Source: Nonomuraea roseoviolacea subsp. carminata
GTDB lineage: Bacteria > Actinomycetota > Actinomycetes > Streptosporangiales > Streptosporangiaceae
Assembly (NCBI RefSeq): GCF_024172185.1
Contig: NZ_JAMZEC010000001.1
Coordinates: forward strand, 3,720,001-3,784,000
DNA length: 64,000 bases
Reading direction: 5' to 3'
A program made the translations under genes and the position numbers. Each line of letters starts with the position of its first letter. The stretch's first letter is position 1. Positions 53,357-61,546 of this stretch are shown here, piece by piece. The notes under the pieces were generated by a model that was not told where the DNA came from, made no database searches, and was given only the letters and a program-made list of their open reading frames with translations.

Positions 53357-54457
53357 GTGAAAATCCGGGTCAACCGCGATGTTCTGGCAGATGCCGTGGC
53401 ATGGGCTGCCCGGGTCCTCCCCAGCCGTCCCGTGATGCCCGTGCTCTCCGGCCTGTTGCTGGTGGCCGGCGAGGAGCTGAGCCTGTCCGCGTTCGACTAC
53501 GACGTCTCCGCGCAGGCGCGCATCGACGCCGACGTGGCCGAGACCGGCGGCGTCCTGATCCCGGGCCGGCTGCTGGCCGAGATCAGCCGCAGCCTGCCCG
53601 GCGACGAGGTGCAGATCGTCACCGAGGGCCAGGAGGCGGTCCTGACCTGCGGCAGCGCCGAGTTCGGCCTGATCACGATGCCCGTCGAGGACTTCCCGAC
53701 CATGCCCACGATGCCGCCGGCCGTCGGCGCCGTCGGCGGCGGCGTGTTCGCCTCGGCGGTGGGCCAGGTCGCGCCCGCCTCCAGCCGCGACGACACGCTG
53801 CCCATGCTCACCGGCATCCGGGTCGACATCGAGGGTGAGACGGTCACGATGGCCGCGACCGACCGCTACCGCATCGCCGCCCGGACGTTCACCTGGCGGC
53901 CGGTGCGGCCCGACGTCGCCGTCTCGGCCATGGTGCCCGCGCGCGTGCTCGTCGAGGTGGCCAGGTCGCTGCGCGGCGGCGAGGTGCAGGTCGCGATGGG
54001 CGACGCGGTGGCCGGGTTCGAGAGCGTCGGGCGCAGCACCACGGTGCGGCTGCTCGACGAGCAGTTCATCGACTACCAGCGCCGGCTGACCTCCGACTGG
54101 TCGGTCCGGGCCGACGTGCGGGTGGGGCCGTTCGTCGACGCCATCAAGCGGGTCGCGCTGGTGGCCGAGCGCAACACCGCGATCCGGCTGACGTTCACCC
54201 AGGGGCAGGTGCTGCTCAGGGCGGGCGGCGGCGACATCGGCCGCGGCACCGAGGTGCTGGAGTGCGACCTGAGGGGCGACGACATCGAGATCGCGTTCCA
54301 GTCGCAGTTCCTGCTCGACGGCCTGACCGGCATCGAGACGGAGTTCGCCCGGATCAACATGGAGTCGCCGACGCGCCCCGCGCTGATCCAGGACGTCCCC
54401 GGCGACGCCGACCCGGCCTTCCGTTACCTCGTGATGTCCCTGCGCGTCGGCTCCTGA
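53357..54457 (+). CDS. DNA polymerase III beta subunit (sliding clamp), probable paralogue
   Basis: The 366-residue protein has the three-domain clamp fold: KIRVNRDVLADAVAWAARVLPSRP, PVLSGLLLVAGEELSLSAFDYDVSA, DTLPMLTGIRVDIEGETVTMAATDRYRIAARTFTW, and the C-terminal segment AFRYLVMSLRVGS. The end differs from the usual YLLMPVRL, which closes the partner-binding pocket. The normal dnaN lies beside dnaA, which should be beyond the left window edge, more than 53 kb away. This is therefore probably a second clamp. GTG 53357 follows gaagggg. Confidence 0.85.
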   Translation: MKIRVNRDVLADAVAWAARVLPSRPVMPVLSGLLLVAGEELSLSAFDYDVSAQARIDADVAETGGVLIPGRLLAEISRSLPGDEVQIVTEGQEAVLTCGSAEFGLITMPVEDFPTMPTMPPAVGAVGGGVFASAVGQVAPASSRDDTLPMLTGIRVDIEGETVTMAATDRYRIAARTFTWRPVRPDVAVSAMVPARVLVEVARSLRGGEVQVAMGDAVAGFESVGRSTTVRLLDEQFIDYQRRLTSDWSVRADVRVGPFVDAIKRVALVAERNTAIRLTFTQGQVLLRAGGGDIGRGTEVLECDLRGDDIEIAFQSQFLLDGLTGIETEFARINMESPTRPALIQDVPGDADPAFRYLVMSLRVGS

Positions 54458-54464
54458 CCCCGCG

Positions 54465-54929
54465 TCATTCGGGGCGGCGGGCCGACAACCCGTCGGCGAC
54501 CAGCTTGAAGACGCGCTTGAACTCCCCGTACGCCTCCTCGCCCACGGTCGCGGCCAGCTCGGCCTCGATCGCGGCCATGGCGGCGTCCGACTTGGCCATC
54601 TCGTCCAGACCCTTGGCCGTGGGCACGATCAGTTTGGCCCGGCGGTCGGCCGGGTCGGGCTGCCGCTCGACGTAACCGAGGGCGACCAGCTCGTCCACCA
54701 GCGTGCCGATCACCTGCTTGTGCTGGCCCGACTGGGCGGCCAGGTCGGTGGCCCGGCTGCCCTCCTCGTCGAGGTACGCGAGCACCGCGCCGTGCCGCGG
54801 CCGCAGCTCGGCATGCCCCTGCTCGGCGACGGCTCCGAACAACTCCCGCTGCACCCCGAACAGGGTCCGCCCGGACAGGATGCCGAGATCCGGATGCTCC
54901 CGCTTGCGCTGGCTCCTGCGCACGGCCAC
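54465..54929 (-). CDS. MarR family transcriptional regulator
   Basis: This 154-residue winged-helix protein contains LRPRHGAVLAYLDEEGSRATDLA, QSGQHKQVIGTLVDELVALGYVERQPDPADRRAKLIVPT, the MarR DNA-binding and wing pattern. gaggagg precedes the GTG at 54929. A dyad in the 56-bp divergent gap overlaps the -35 of the neighbouring operon, so it probably represses that operon. Confidence 0.92.
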   Translation of the reverse strand: MAVRRSQRKREHPDLGILSGRTLFGVQRELFGAVAEQGHAELRPRHGAVLAYLDEEGSRATDLAAQSGQHKQVIGTLVDELVALGYVERQPDPADRRAKLIVPTAKGLDEMAKSDAAMAAIEAELAATVGEEAYGEFKRVFKLVADGLSARRPE

Positions 54930-54943
54930 GCCTCCTCTTAGTC

Positions 54944-54979
54944 ATCAATCTTGATAGTCACTGATTCTTACTATATAGT
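54944..54979 (+). promoter_or_regulatory. Promoter and MarR operator for the ABM/NmrA operon
   Basis: TTGATA (54951-54956) and TATAGT (54974-54979) are 17 bp apart, a near-ideal promoter, and the -10 ends six bases before ATG 54986. The dyad ATCAA-TC-TTGAT (54944-54955) covers the -35, and the palindrome ACTATATAGT (54970-54979) covers the -10. Both are candidate MarR sites. Confidence 0.78.
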
Positions 54980-54985
54980 CTTCTC

Positions 54986-55285
54986 ATGACCAGAACGGTG
55001 GAACTCACCCGGTTCCGCGTGTCTCCGGAGAACGCCGAACGGCTGCTCGCCGCCCGCCCCGGAATGCTCGCGGACTTCCGCGCGGACCGCGCGGGCTTCC
55101 TGGGCGCGCGCCTGGTGCGCCTGCCCGGCGACGAGTGGCTCGACATCGTCGAGTGGCGCACGCCCCAGGACCGCGCCGCCTCGGCTGCCAAGGGCGGCAA
55201 CCTGCCCGGCATCCGGGCCTTCTTCGAGCTGATCGACGAACTGGTGTCCGCGGAAGACGGCACCACGGAAGAGAACGAGGGCTGA
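54986..55285 (+). CDS. ABM-like small monooxygenase/dimeric alpha-beta barrel protein
   Basis: The 99-residue protein starts TVELTRFRVSPENAERLLAA and has FLGARLVRLPGDEWLDIVEWRT, resembling the antibiotic-biosynthesis-monooxygenase (ABM) ferredoxin-like fold. No cofactor motif is visible. It is the first gene after the MarR-controlled promoter and is followed 2 bp later by the NmrA-type gene. The function is unknown. Confidence 0.65.
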   Translation: MTRTVELTRFRVSPENAERLLAARPGMLADFRADRAGFLGARLVRLPGDEWLDIVEWRTPQDRAASAAKGGNLPGIRAFFELIDELVSAEDGTTEENEG

Positions 55286-55287
55286 CC

Positions 55288-56130
55288 ATGACCATGCTCA
55301 TCACCGGAGCCACCGGCACCGTCTCCAGCGCCGTGCTCGACGCGCTGCCCGGCAAGGACGGCGTGCGGGTGCTGGTGCGCGACCCCGCCAAGGCGCCCGC
55401 CGGATACGAGGTGGCCGTCGGCGACCTCGACGACCCGGCGACGCTCACCGACGCCTTCGACGGCGTCGAGACGCTGTGGCTGCTCACCGCGATGGGCCCG
55501 CAGGCGCCCCACGCCAGCATGAACGCGGTCTGGGCGGCCCGCCAGGCGGGCGTGCGGCACGTGGTGCGCATGTCGGCCATCGGCGCCGCGTACGACGCGC
55601 CCACCCGCAACGGCCGCCTGCACGCCCTGTCGGACGCCGAGCTCCAGGCGTCCGGGCTCGCCTGGACCGTCATCCGCCCGGCCTTCTTCATGCAGAACTT
55701 GTTCGGCTCGGTCGCCGGCGACACGTTGTACGGCGGCACGGGGCAGGGCCGGCTCGGCCTCATCGACACGCGGGACATCGGCGAGTTCGCCGCCACCGTC
55801 CTCACCGACCCCCGACCGCACACAGGCAAGGTCTACACCCTGACCGGCCCGGCCAGCATCTCGCTGGGCGAGGCGGCCGGGCAGCTCGCCGAGGTGTACG
55901 GCCGGGAGATCGCCTACCACTCCCTGAAGCCGGAGCAGGTCGAGGCCGGCATGAAGGAGGCGGGCCTGCCCGACTGGATCGCCGCGGTCACCGCGGAGTA
56001 CATGCGCGCCTACGCGAGGGGCTGGGGCGACTACACGACGAAGGACTACGAAGAGGTGACGGGCAAGCAGCCGACGCCGTTCCTGGACTTCGCCAGGGCC
56101 CACGCGGACCGCCTCACCGGCCAGGCATGA
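55288..56130 (+). CDS. NAD(P)-binding NmrA-family reductase
   Basis: This 280-residue atypical short-chain dehydrogenase-like protein has the dinucleotide motif LITGATGTVSS (G7, G10), VAVGDLDDPATLTDAFDGVE, VVRMSAIGA and WTVIRPAFFMQNLF, as in QorB/NmrA-like quinone reductases. With the MarR regulator and ABM protein it suggests a response to quinones or electrophiles; this is inference. ATG 55288 follows gaggg. Confidence 0.85.
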   Translation: MTMLITGATGTVSSAVLDALPGKDGVRVLVRDPAKAPAGYEVAVGDLDDPATLTDAFDGVETLWLLTAMGPQAPHASMNAVWAARQAGVRHVVRMSAIGAAYDAPTRNGRLHALSDAELQASGLAWTVIRPAFFMQNLFGSVAGDTLYGGTGQGRLGLIDTRDIGEFAATVLTDPRPHTGKVYTLTGPASISLGEAAGQLAEVYGREIAYHSLKPEQVEAGMKEAGLPDWIAAVTAEYMRAYARGWGDYTTKDYEEVTGKQPTPFLDFARAHADRLTGQA

Positions 56131-56315
56131 CGGAGGCCACGGTCAGGCGTGAGGAGCCCGGGCGTCGTAGGGCCCCCTTGTCGGAAGCTACGGCCAAGAA
56201 GGCGCACGTAACGGCGGCCGGCCCCGTGCGGGCTCAGCGGCCGTATCCCTGGAGGCCCTCAGCGCCGTACGGCGACTGGGGCCTGCCAGGCTGTGCCGTA
56301 ACAGAGAGAAGGAAA

Positions 56316-56990
56316 CTACGCGTCGGTCAGAGCGATGAGGATGTGCTCCATGCACGCGTGGCTGGCGCGCTCGGCGGCGGTCGCGTCGCCGGCGGCGATG
56401 GCGCGGGCGATCGCGTCATGCGGGATGTAGCTCTTGTTGAGCGAGGTGCCCGCGGCCGTGATGCTGGCCCGCAGCGCGGCCGAGAAGTCCTCGAACAGGT
56501 CGATCAGCACGAGGTTGTGGGTGGCGTGCGCGACGGCCATGTGGAAGGCCAGGTCGGCCTCCACGAAGAAGTCGGGGTCGTCGAGCTCCCAGGCGCGCTC
56601 GCGCTCGGCGAGCGCCGCCTCGATGCGCAGGATGTCCTCGTCGGTGCGCCTGGTGGCGGCCAGCCGGGCCGACTCCACCTCCAGGGCGCGCCGTACCTCC
56701 AGGATCTCCAGCTGCTCCGCCTGCCGCAGGCGGCGGAGCATGGCGCCGGAGAGCTCGCTCGTCGCGCGGACGTACGTGCCGTCGCCCTGACGGCACTCCA
56801 GCAGCCCCGCGTGAGTCAGCGCGCGTACGGCCTCGCGAACGGTGTTGCGCCCCACCCCGAGCTGCTCGGCGAGCACCGTCTCGGTCGGGATCTTGCCGTT
56901 CATCTGCCACGACCCTGATGTGATCTGCTCCTTGAGCTGATCGATCACCTGGTCCACGAGCGAAGCCCGCTGCGCCGTACGCAGACTCAC
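56316..56990 (-). CDS. GntR family regulator, FadR subgroup
   Basis: The 224-residue protein has the GntR winged helix (LVDQVIDQLKEQITSG, KIPTETVLAEQLGVGRNTVREAVRALTHAGLLE) and an all-helical FCD ligand domain with EVRRALEVESARLAA, DLAFHMAVAHATHN and HDAIARAIAAGD; D and H residues suggest a metal-bound ligand. No enzyme gene is adjacent, so the target is unclear. The 185-bp gap to the NmrA gene holds no gene. Confidence 0.9.
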   Translation of the reverse strand: MSLRTAQRASLVDQVIDQLKEQITSGSWQMNGKIPTETVLAEQLGVGRNTVREAVRALTHAGLLECRQGDGTYVRATSELSGAMLRRLRQAEQLEILEVRRALEVESARLAATRRTDEDILRIEAALAERERAWELDDPDFFVEADLAFHMAVAHATHNLVLIDLFEDFSAALRASITAAGTSLNKSYIPHDAIARAIAAGDATAAERASHACMEHILIALTDA

Positions 56991-57100
56991 AGTCCGCCTC
57001 CTCCGGGGAAACCAATCATCCTATGAGTCAATGACTGGTAGACCCTAATTATTCCAGACCGAAGAACACAAATCTGGAACTCCCAGGAGGAGTTTTCCGA

Positions 57101-58444
57101 TCAACCGGAGACCGCGGCGTTCACCGGCAGGCCCGCCAGCGCGGAGTGGACCCCAGCGGCTTCCAGCGCCTTACGATACGCGGCGGTCTGCTGCGCCCTG
57201 CCCCCGTCCCGGCCGTACAGGTCGCCGAGCTCGCGCCAGCAACGGGCCGCCGGACGGTCGGTGCCGTACAGCGGCCGGCCGAGCGCCTGCAGCAGCTCGA
57301 ACGCCCCGGCCAGGTGCGCCGACGCGTCACCGCCCAGGTCGAGCGCCACGGTCGCGAGCACCAGCCGGGCCTCGGCCGCGGTGGTGCGCGACGCGTCGGC
57401 CGCCGTCTCCAGGACCGCGCTCGCCAGCTCGCCCGCCCGCGCCGGGTCGCCGGCGCGCAGCCGGACCCGCGCGTGCGCGATCAGCGCCTCGCCGCGCTCG
57501 GCACCGGCGCCGGGAGCCAGGGTGAACGTCCGGGCCGCGGCCTCCACCAGGCGCTCGGCCTCGGCGACGGGCGTCGTCGTGAGCCGCGCCCAGTGCACGG
57601 CCACCCGCGCGAGCTGCAGCGCGATCCGCGCCGGGCGGCCCGCCGTGATGGCGTCGTCGGCCAGCCGGACGGCCAGCGCCGAGTCGTCGCCCGCCGCGGC
57701 GGCGACGCTCGCCTGCCACAGGGCGTGGATCTCTCCGGAACGGTCCACAACGCCAGGTACGCCGTTGACCTCCAGCACCCGCCGCACGTAGGCGAGCTCG
57801 GTGGAGTCGCTGTCCATCTCCTCGCGCGCCTCGACGATCGCCGCAGCCAGGTCGACGGCGATCTCACCCTGCGTGAGCGCCAGCCGCTCGGCCTGCTCCA
57901 GCGCGTGGGCGGCGAGGTCGCGAGCCCGCAGCCGGTCGCCGGCGTGCTGGTAGCAGCGGCTCAGCGCGACGGCGAGCGGCAGGTCGGCCAGCCGCTCCGG
58001 GTGAGCCGACGCCTCCCTGCGCAGCCGCTCGAACGCCTCGACGGCCTGCCCCAGCCGGCCCTGCGCCTCCAGCGCGCGCGCCCGGCCGAACCGGGCGTGC
58101 GCCGTGAGCATGGCGTTCTCCTCGTCGGCGGCCTTCACGATCTCCGTGAAGCGCTCGGCCGCGAGGACCGGGTCACCGTGGCGCAGCTCCAGCTCGGCGT
58201 GGCGCAGCCCCAGCTCGGTGTCGATCCGCTGGCGCGGCTCGATGCCGTGCAGGAGGAACTCGGTGGTGCACCCCAGCCGCTCCGCCAGGAGCCGGGCGAC
58301 CACCGGAGTCGGAGTTCGCTTACCCGACTCGATGAGCGAGACATAACTGTCAGACAGGTCGGGCCCGGCCAGCTGGGCCTGGGACATCCGCCTGTTCAGC
58401 CGCAGTCCGCGGACGCGGTCACCGATGGTTCCCTGACTCGGCAT
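57101..58444 (-). CDS. XRE-type HTH regulator with TPR-like repeats
   Basis: The 447-residue protein has an N-terminal XRE HTH (IGDRVRGLRLNRRMSQAQLA, then LSDSYVSLIESGKRTPTPVV) and a long array of helical alanine-rich TPR-like repeats. This layout occurs in peptide-responsive and developmental regulators of actinobacteria. The start is ATG 58444, or ATG 58456 four codons earlier. Target and signal are unknown. Confidence 0.82.
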   Translation of the reverse strand: MPSQGTIGDRVRGLRLNRRMSQAQLAGPDLSDSYVSLIESGKRTPTPVVARLLAERLGCTTEFLLHGIEPRQRIDTELGLRHAELELRHGDPVLAAERFTEIVKAADEENAMLTAHARFGRARALEAQGRLGQAVEAFERLRREASAHPERLADLPLAVALSRCYQHAGDRLRARDLAAHALEQAERLALTQGEIAVDLAAAIVEAREEMDSDSTELAYVRRVLEVNGVPGVVDRSGEIHALWQASVAAAAGDDSALAVRLADDAITAGRPARIALQLARVAVHWARLTTTPVAEAERLVEAAARTFTLAPGAGAERGEALIAHARVRLRAGDPARAGELASAVLETAADASRTTAAEARLVLATVALDLGGDASAHLAGAFELLQALGRPLYGTDRPAARCWRELGDLYGRDGGRAQQTAAYRKALEAAGVHSALAGLPVNAAVSG

Positions 58445-58540
58445 CTCATCTCTCAAGGCGGGGAAGGGTCAACAACACGCAATGATTGCATGAAGTGGCC
58501 GAATCTGGTATCCCCAGGTGAAGAATTCCGCTACGCAGGA

Positions 58541-59071
58541 TTAATCGTCGCCGCTGTCCTTGCTGGGGAAAAGCATCTGACAGACCTCGAGGTAGAGGGT
58601 CTCAGGGTAGGGAATGTACTGCACGGTCGAGAGTGCCTGGTCCTGACCGGCGGATTCCAGGATGAACTCACCGTAGCCGAGCATGCGCCCAAGGAGAGAT
58701 CGCTTGAAACTCATGTCGGTGACCTTGGACAGCGGCATCATCGCGACCTTGCGGGTGATCAATCCCGTGGTGGACAACATCCGCTTGGACGTCACCACAA
58801 AGTAATCGACCGACCACTCCGCGACTTTCCACACGAAACGGATCAACAGCAACAGCCAGAGCCACCAGACGACCACGAGGGCCGTGCCGCCTCCGGAGTC
58901 GCCGAAGAACTTGCTGAGCAGTCCAGCGATGATCAGGCCGCCGAAGACCTCGGCGACCGGACGGAGCAGCACGGCCGGGTGGCGCCGCACCATGATGACC
59001 TGTTGTTCGTCGGGGAGCAGGTAACGGTTGACCGATGACGGGGCGGAGTCCCCGTGGGTCACAAGTCTCAT
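58541..59071 (-). CDS. PH domain-containing membrane protein (bPH2/DUF304)
   Basis: This 176-residue protein has an N-terminal soluble part (NRYLLPDEQQVIMVRRHPAVLLRPVAEV), two hydrophobic helices (about 43-80), and a bacterial PH-like domain with DYFVVTSKRMLSTTGLITRKVAMMPLSKVTDMSF in pattern. Its role is unknown; related proteins act at the membrane in stress. ATG 59071 overlaps the stop of the small gene upstream (ATGA), so the two are coupled. Confidence 0.85.
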   Translation of the reverse strand: MRLVTHGDSAPSSVNRYLLPDEQQVIMVRRHPAVLLRPVAEVFGGLIIAGLLSKFFGDSGGGTALVVVWWLWLLLLIRFVWKVAEWSVDYFVVTSKRMLSTTGLITRKVAMMPLSKVTDMSFKRSLLGRMLGYGEFILESAGQDQALSTVQYIPYPETLYLEVCQMLFPSKDSGDD

Positions 59072-59226
59072 GTCAGGTGATTCACGAATTGCGCCAGAGA
59101 GTCGGCCGCGTTGACCACCGAGTCGAACGTCCCTTTGACTGTGGTGGCCGCGTCGGTCGGCCGAGCCAACAGGTAGTACGCCGCAAAACCGAGCCCGCCC
59201 CATGAGAGGACTTTTTTGACCTGCAC
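59068..59226 (-). CDS. Small conserved-looking protein, 52 residues
   Basis: GTG 59226 has cggaggccac directly upstream, and the frame ends at a TGA overlapping the PH-domain gene start. The product runs MQVKKVLSWGGLGFAAYYLL, then ARPTDAATTVKGTFDSVVN and AADSLAQFVNHLT: one short hydrophobic helix followed by an amphipathic tail. I recall similar small proteins in actinobacteria, but no function. The coupling suggests it works with the PH-domain protein. Confidence 0.75.
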   Translation of the reverse strand: MQVKKVLSWGGLGFAAYYLLARPTDAATTVKGTFDSVVNAADSLAQFVNHLT

Positions 59227-59319
59227 CGTGGCCTCCGTACCCTTACCTGCACCCGCCGTCTACATTACCCACCCGGCGGCCCGGGTAAAGGTCTGTTCAC
59301 GGCTTAGTTGAGATCTTGC

Positions 59320-59565
59320 CTAGCCTCGCTCGCTCGCCACGAGCGCGAGGACGTGAAGGTGCTTGCGCGCGATCCGCTCGACGAGGCTCGGATGCGCGTA
59401 GCCGGTGACTTCCAGCGCGCCGTAGTGCGCCGCCTCCACGCAGCGGGTTACGGTGGTCGCCGAGTGAACGCCGGCGAACTCGTCACGCAGCGTGGTCTCG
59501 ACGTCCGCGTACGGCGTCGGGACGTCCGCGTACGGACTCGGATCCGCCTCGGTGTGCTCGCTCAC
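59320..59565 (-). CDS. Three-helix-bundle small protein (DUF3562-like)
   Basis: The 81-residue product contains ETTLRDEFAGVHSATTVTRCVEAA and HPSLVERIARKHLHVLALV, resembling the three-helix dimerisation module found alone or attached to arsenate-reductase-like proteins. The N-terminus has a small duplication, SPYADVPTPYADV. GTG 59565 overlaps the stop of an 11-codon ORF (59562-59597). An ATG at 59619 would give 99 residues. Assignment is tentative. Confidence 0.5.
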   Translation of the reverse strand: MSEHTEADPSPYADVPTPYADVETTLRDEFAGVHSATTVTRCVEAAHYGALEVTGYAHPSLVERIARKHLHVLALVASERG

Positions 59566-59734
59566 GAGAACACCCCGGCTGCCGCCAGCTCGTTCATCTC
59601 GCGCCCCCCTCGCGCCCATGCGGAAGTTGCCTTCCCCTCGCTACGTACCCATGCAACCACATTATGTAACGAGTGAACCACTCGGCGTGACGGAAAGGTG
59701 ATTTCTCAGGCGAGCATCTCGTCGGAGAGAGGGG

Positions 59735-60373
59735 TCAGACGACGCCGTACAGCCGGTCGCCCGCGTCGCCCAGGCCCGGCACGATGTAGCCGTTCTCGTT
59801 GAGCCGCTCGTCCAGCGCCGCGGTGACCACGCGGATCGGCTTGCCGGAGCCGGCGAAGAACTCGTCCATGTGCGCCAGGCCCTCCGGCGCCGCGAGCAGG
59901 CAGATCGCCGTGACGTCGTCGGCGCCCCGGTCGAAGAGGAACTGCACGGCCGCCGCCAGCGTGCCGCCGGTGGCCAGCATCGGGTCCACCACGTAGCACT
60001 GCCGCCCGGACAGGTCGTCGGGCAGCCGGGTGGCGTACGTCTCGGCCTGGAGCGTCGACTCGTTGCGGATCATGCCGAGGAACCCCACCTCGGCCGTGGG
60101 CAGCAGCCGGGTCATGCCGTCGAGCATGCCGAGCCCGGCCCGCAGGATCGGCACCACGAGCGGGTACGGCCGCGCCATCCGCACGCCGTGCGCCTCGGCC
60201 ACCGGGGTCCGCACGCTCACGTCGGCGACGCGGACGTCGCGGGTCGCCTCGTACGCCAGCAGCGTCACCAACTCGTCCGCGAGCCTACGGAACGTGGGCG
60301 AATCGGTACGGACATCGCGCAGCGTGGTGAGCTTGTGGGCCACGAGCGGATGGTCGACGACGAGGGTTTCCAT
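59735..60373 (-). CDS. upp: Uracil phosphoribosyltransferase
   Basis: Upp salvages uracil to UMP using PRPP. The 212-residue protein has [45 protein letters not shown], the PRPP loop [15 protein letters not shown] and the uracil-site end [18 protein letters not shown]. It is a complete, typical-length enzyme. A -10-like TAGCGT lies eight bases before ATG 60373. Confidence 0.96.
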   Translation of the reverse strand: METLVVDHPLVAHKLTTLRDVRTDSPTFRRLADELVTLLAYEATRDVRVADVSVRTPVAEAHGVRMARPYPLVVPILRAGLGMLDGMTRLLPTAEVGFLGMIRNESTLQAETYATRLPDDLSGRQCYVVDPMLATGGTLAAAVQFLFDRGADDVTAICLLAAPEGLAHMDEFFAGSGKPIRVVTAALDERLNENGYIVPGLGDAGDRLYGVV

Positions 60374-60514
60374 AAGGGATAACGCTATCTTGTGTGGGAC
60401 GTACCGGCACGTCGTGCCCCGGTTTTGATCACAATTTGGTCAGACCGGCACGCGTGCATCGGTGCTCTCTGGAACGATTGGGAGCCCGTAGGGGCCACAT
60501 GGGTGGGGTGGACG

Positions 60515-61024
60515 ATGACAGACGAGGACGCGTTCGACTTCGCCATCGTGGTTTATCGCGAAGACGAATGCTGGGACGCCGAGATGCTGCCGGTGGCGCT
60601 CACGTCGGATCTGCACGGCCTGATCAAGGCCCTGCGCCAGCAGCCGAGCGAGAGCGGCACCATCGGCCTGGTCGCGGTGGGTGACGAGTTCTTCGTGGCG
60701 CTGCGGGTGCTCGGGGAGCGCGTCGACGTGTTCCTGTCCGACATCGCCGCCTCCTGGGACTTCCCGCTGGCCCAGCAGGTGCTCGAATACCTCGACGTGC
60801 CGATCCCCGACGAGGACGAGCTGGAGGAGATCCTCCAGGACGAGGAGGTCGCGCTCCCCGCGGGAGACCTGTCGATCTTCGCCGATCTGGGTCTGGACGA
60901 GATGGAGCTGGGCATCCTGTCGGGTGACATGGACCTTCTGCCCGAGGACGTGCTGTCCAGCATCGCCGCGCGGCTCGGCTTCTCCGAGCCGTTCGAGCGC
61001 GCCATCGAGTCGGTCTTCGGCTGA
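60515..61024 (+). CDS. tRNA adenosine deaminase-associated protein, copy 1
   Basis: The 169-residue acidic protein begins DEDAFDFAIVVYREDECWDAEML and has DEFFVALRVLGERVDVFLSD and SIFADLGLDEMELGILSGDMDLLPEDVLSSIAARLGF in pattern, which I recognise as the family encoded beside tadA in actinobacteria. Its biochemical role is unknown. ATG 60515 follows ggtggggtggacg. A homologue follows 48 bp later. Confidence 0.83.
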   Translation: MTDEDAFDFAIVVYREDECWDAEMLPVALTSDLHGLIKALRQQPSESGTIGLVAVGDEFFVALRVLGERVDVFLSDIAASWDFPLAQQVLEYLDVPIPDEDELEEILQDEEVALPAGDLSIFADLGLDEMELGILSGDMDLLPEDVLSSIAARLGFSEPFERAIESVFG

Positions 61025-61072
61025 GCCTCGGACCTTGCACGCCCGGAGCCTGGACACCTGGAGCTTGGAGAC

Positions 61073-61546
61073 ATGCCGAACACGTTCGCCGCGGCTTTCG
61101 TCAGGACCCCGGACGGCTGGAGCGGCGCCGAGGTCGACCTGAGCGGGGCCGAGATCGTCGACGACCTCGGCGACGCGGTGACCGAGGCGCTCGGCCTGTC
61201 CGGTGACGAGCTGGCGCTGCTCTGCGTCGAGGCCGAGGACGAGTGGTTCGCCATCGTGCGTTACGTCGACGACGTGGAGCCCCGCGTGTTCCTCTCCGAC
61301 GCCCACGCCATCGCGCCGGGCAGCCTCGGCGAGCTGTTCGCCGAGTTCGCGGGCGTGAGCGCGGACAAGGAGGGCAACGCGCTCGGCGTCCGCCCGGCGG
61401 GCGACTTCGACCTGCTGAGCGACCTCGGCCTCAGCTCGGAGGAGCTGCTGGAGCTGAGCATGGAGGAGGGCGTGCTGCCGGCCGACGTCCTGTCCGTGAT
61501 CGCCGAGCGGCTGTCGTTCGCCGACGAGCTCGACCGGTTGCGGTGA
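61073..61546 (+). CDS. tRNA adenosine deaminase-associated protein, copy 2
   Basis: The 157-residue protein shares the plan of copy 1: FAAAFVRTPDGWSGAEVDL, EDEWFAIVRYVDDVEPRVFLSD and the C-terminal DLLSDLGLSSEELLELSMEEGVLPADVLSVIAERLSF in pattern. The two genes look like an old tandem duplication. It overlaps tadA by 4 bp (GTGA), implying coupled synthesis and a likely TadA partner role. Confidence 0.83.
   Translation: MPNTFAAAFVRTPDGWSGAEVDLSGAEIVDDLGDAVTEALGLSGDELALLCVEAEDEWFAIVRYVDDVEPRVFLSDAHAIAPGSLGELFAEFAGVSADKEGNALGVRPAGDFDLLSDLGLSSEELLELSMEEGVLPADVLSVIAERLSFADELDRLR

Noticed and set aside
53351..53362. A parS-like gttcacgtgaaa at the start of the clamp paralogue
   Set aside because: It keeps CACGTG with short flanks but lacks the full TGTTTC/GAAACA arms seen in the six convincing sites.
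57030..57045. FadR operator tggtagacc upstream of the GntR gene
   Set aside because: Only a partial match to a TGGTnnnACCA dyad; no symmetry strong enough to support it.
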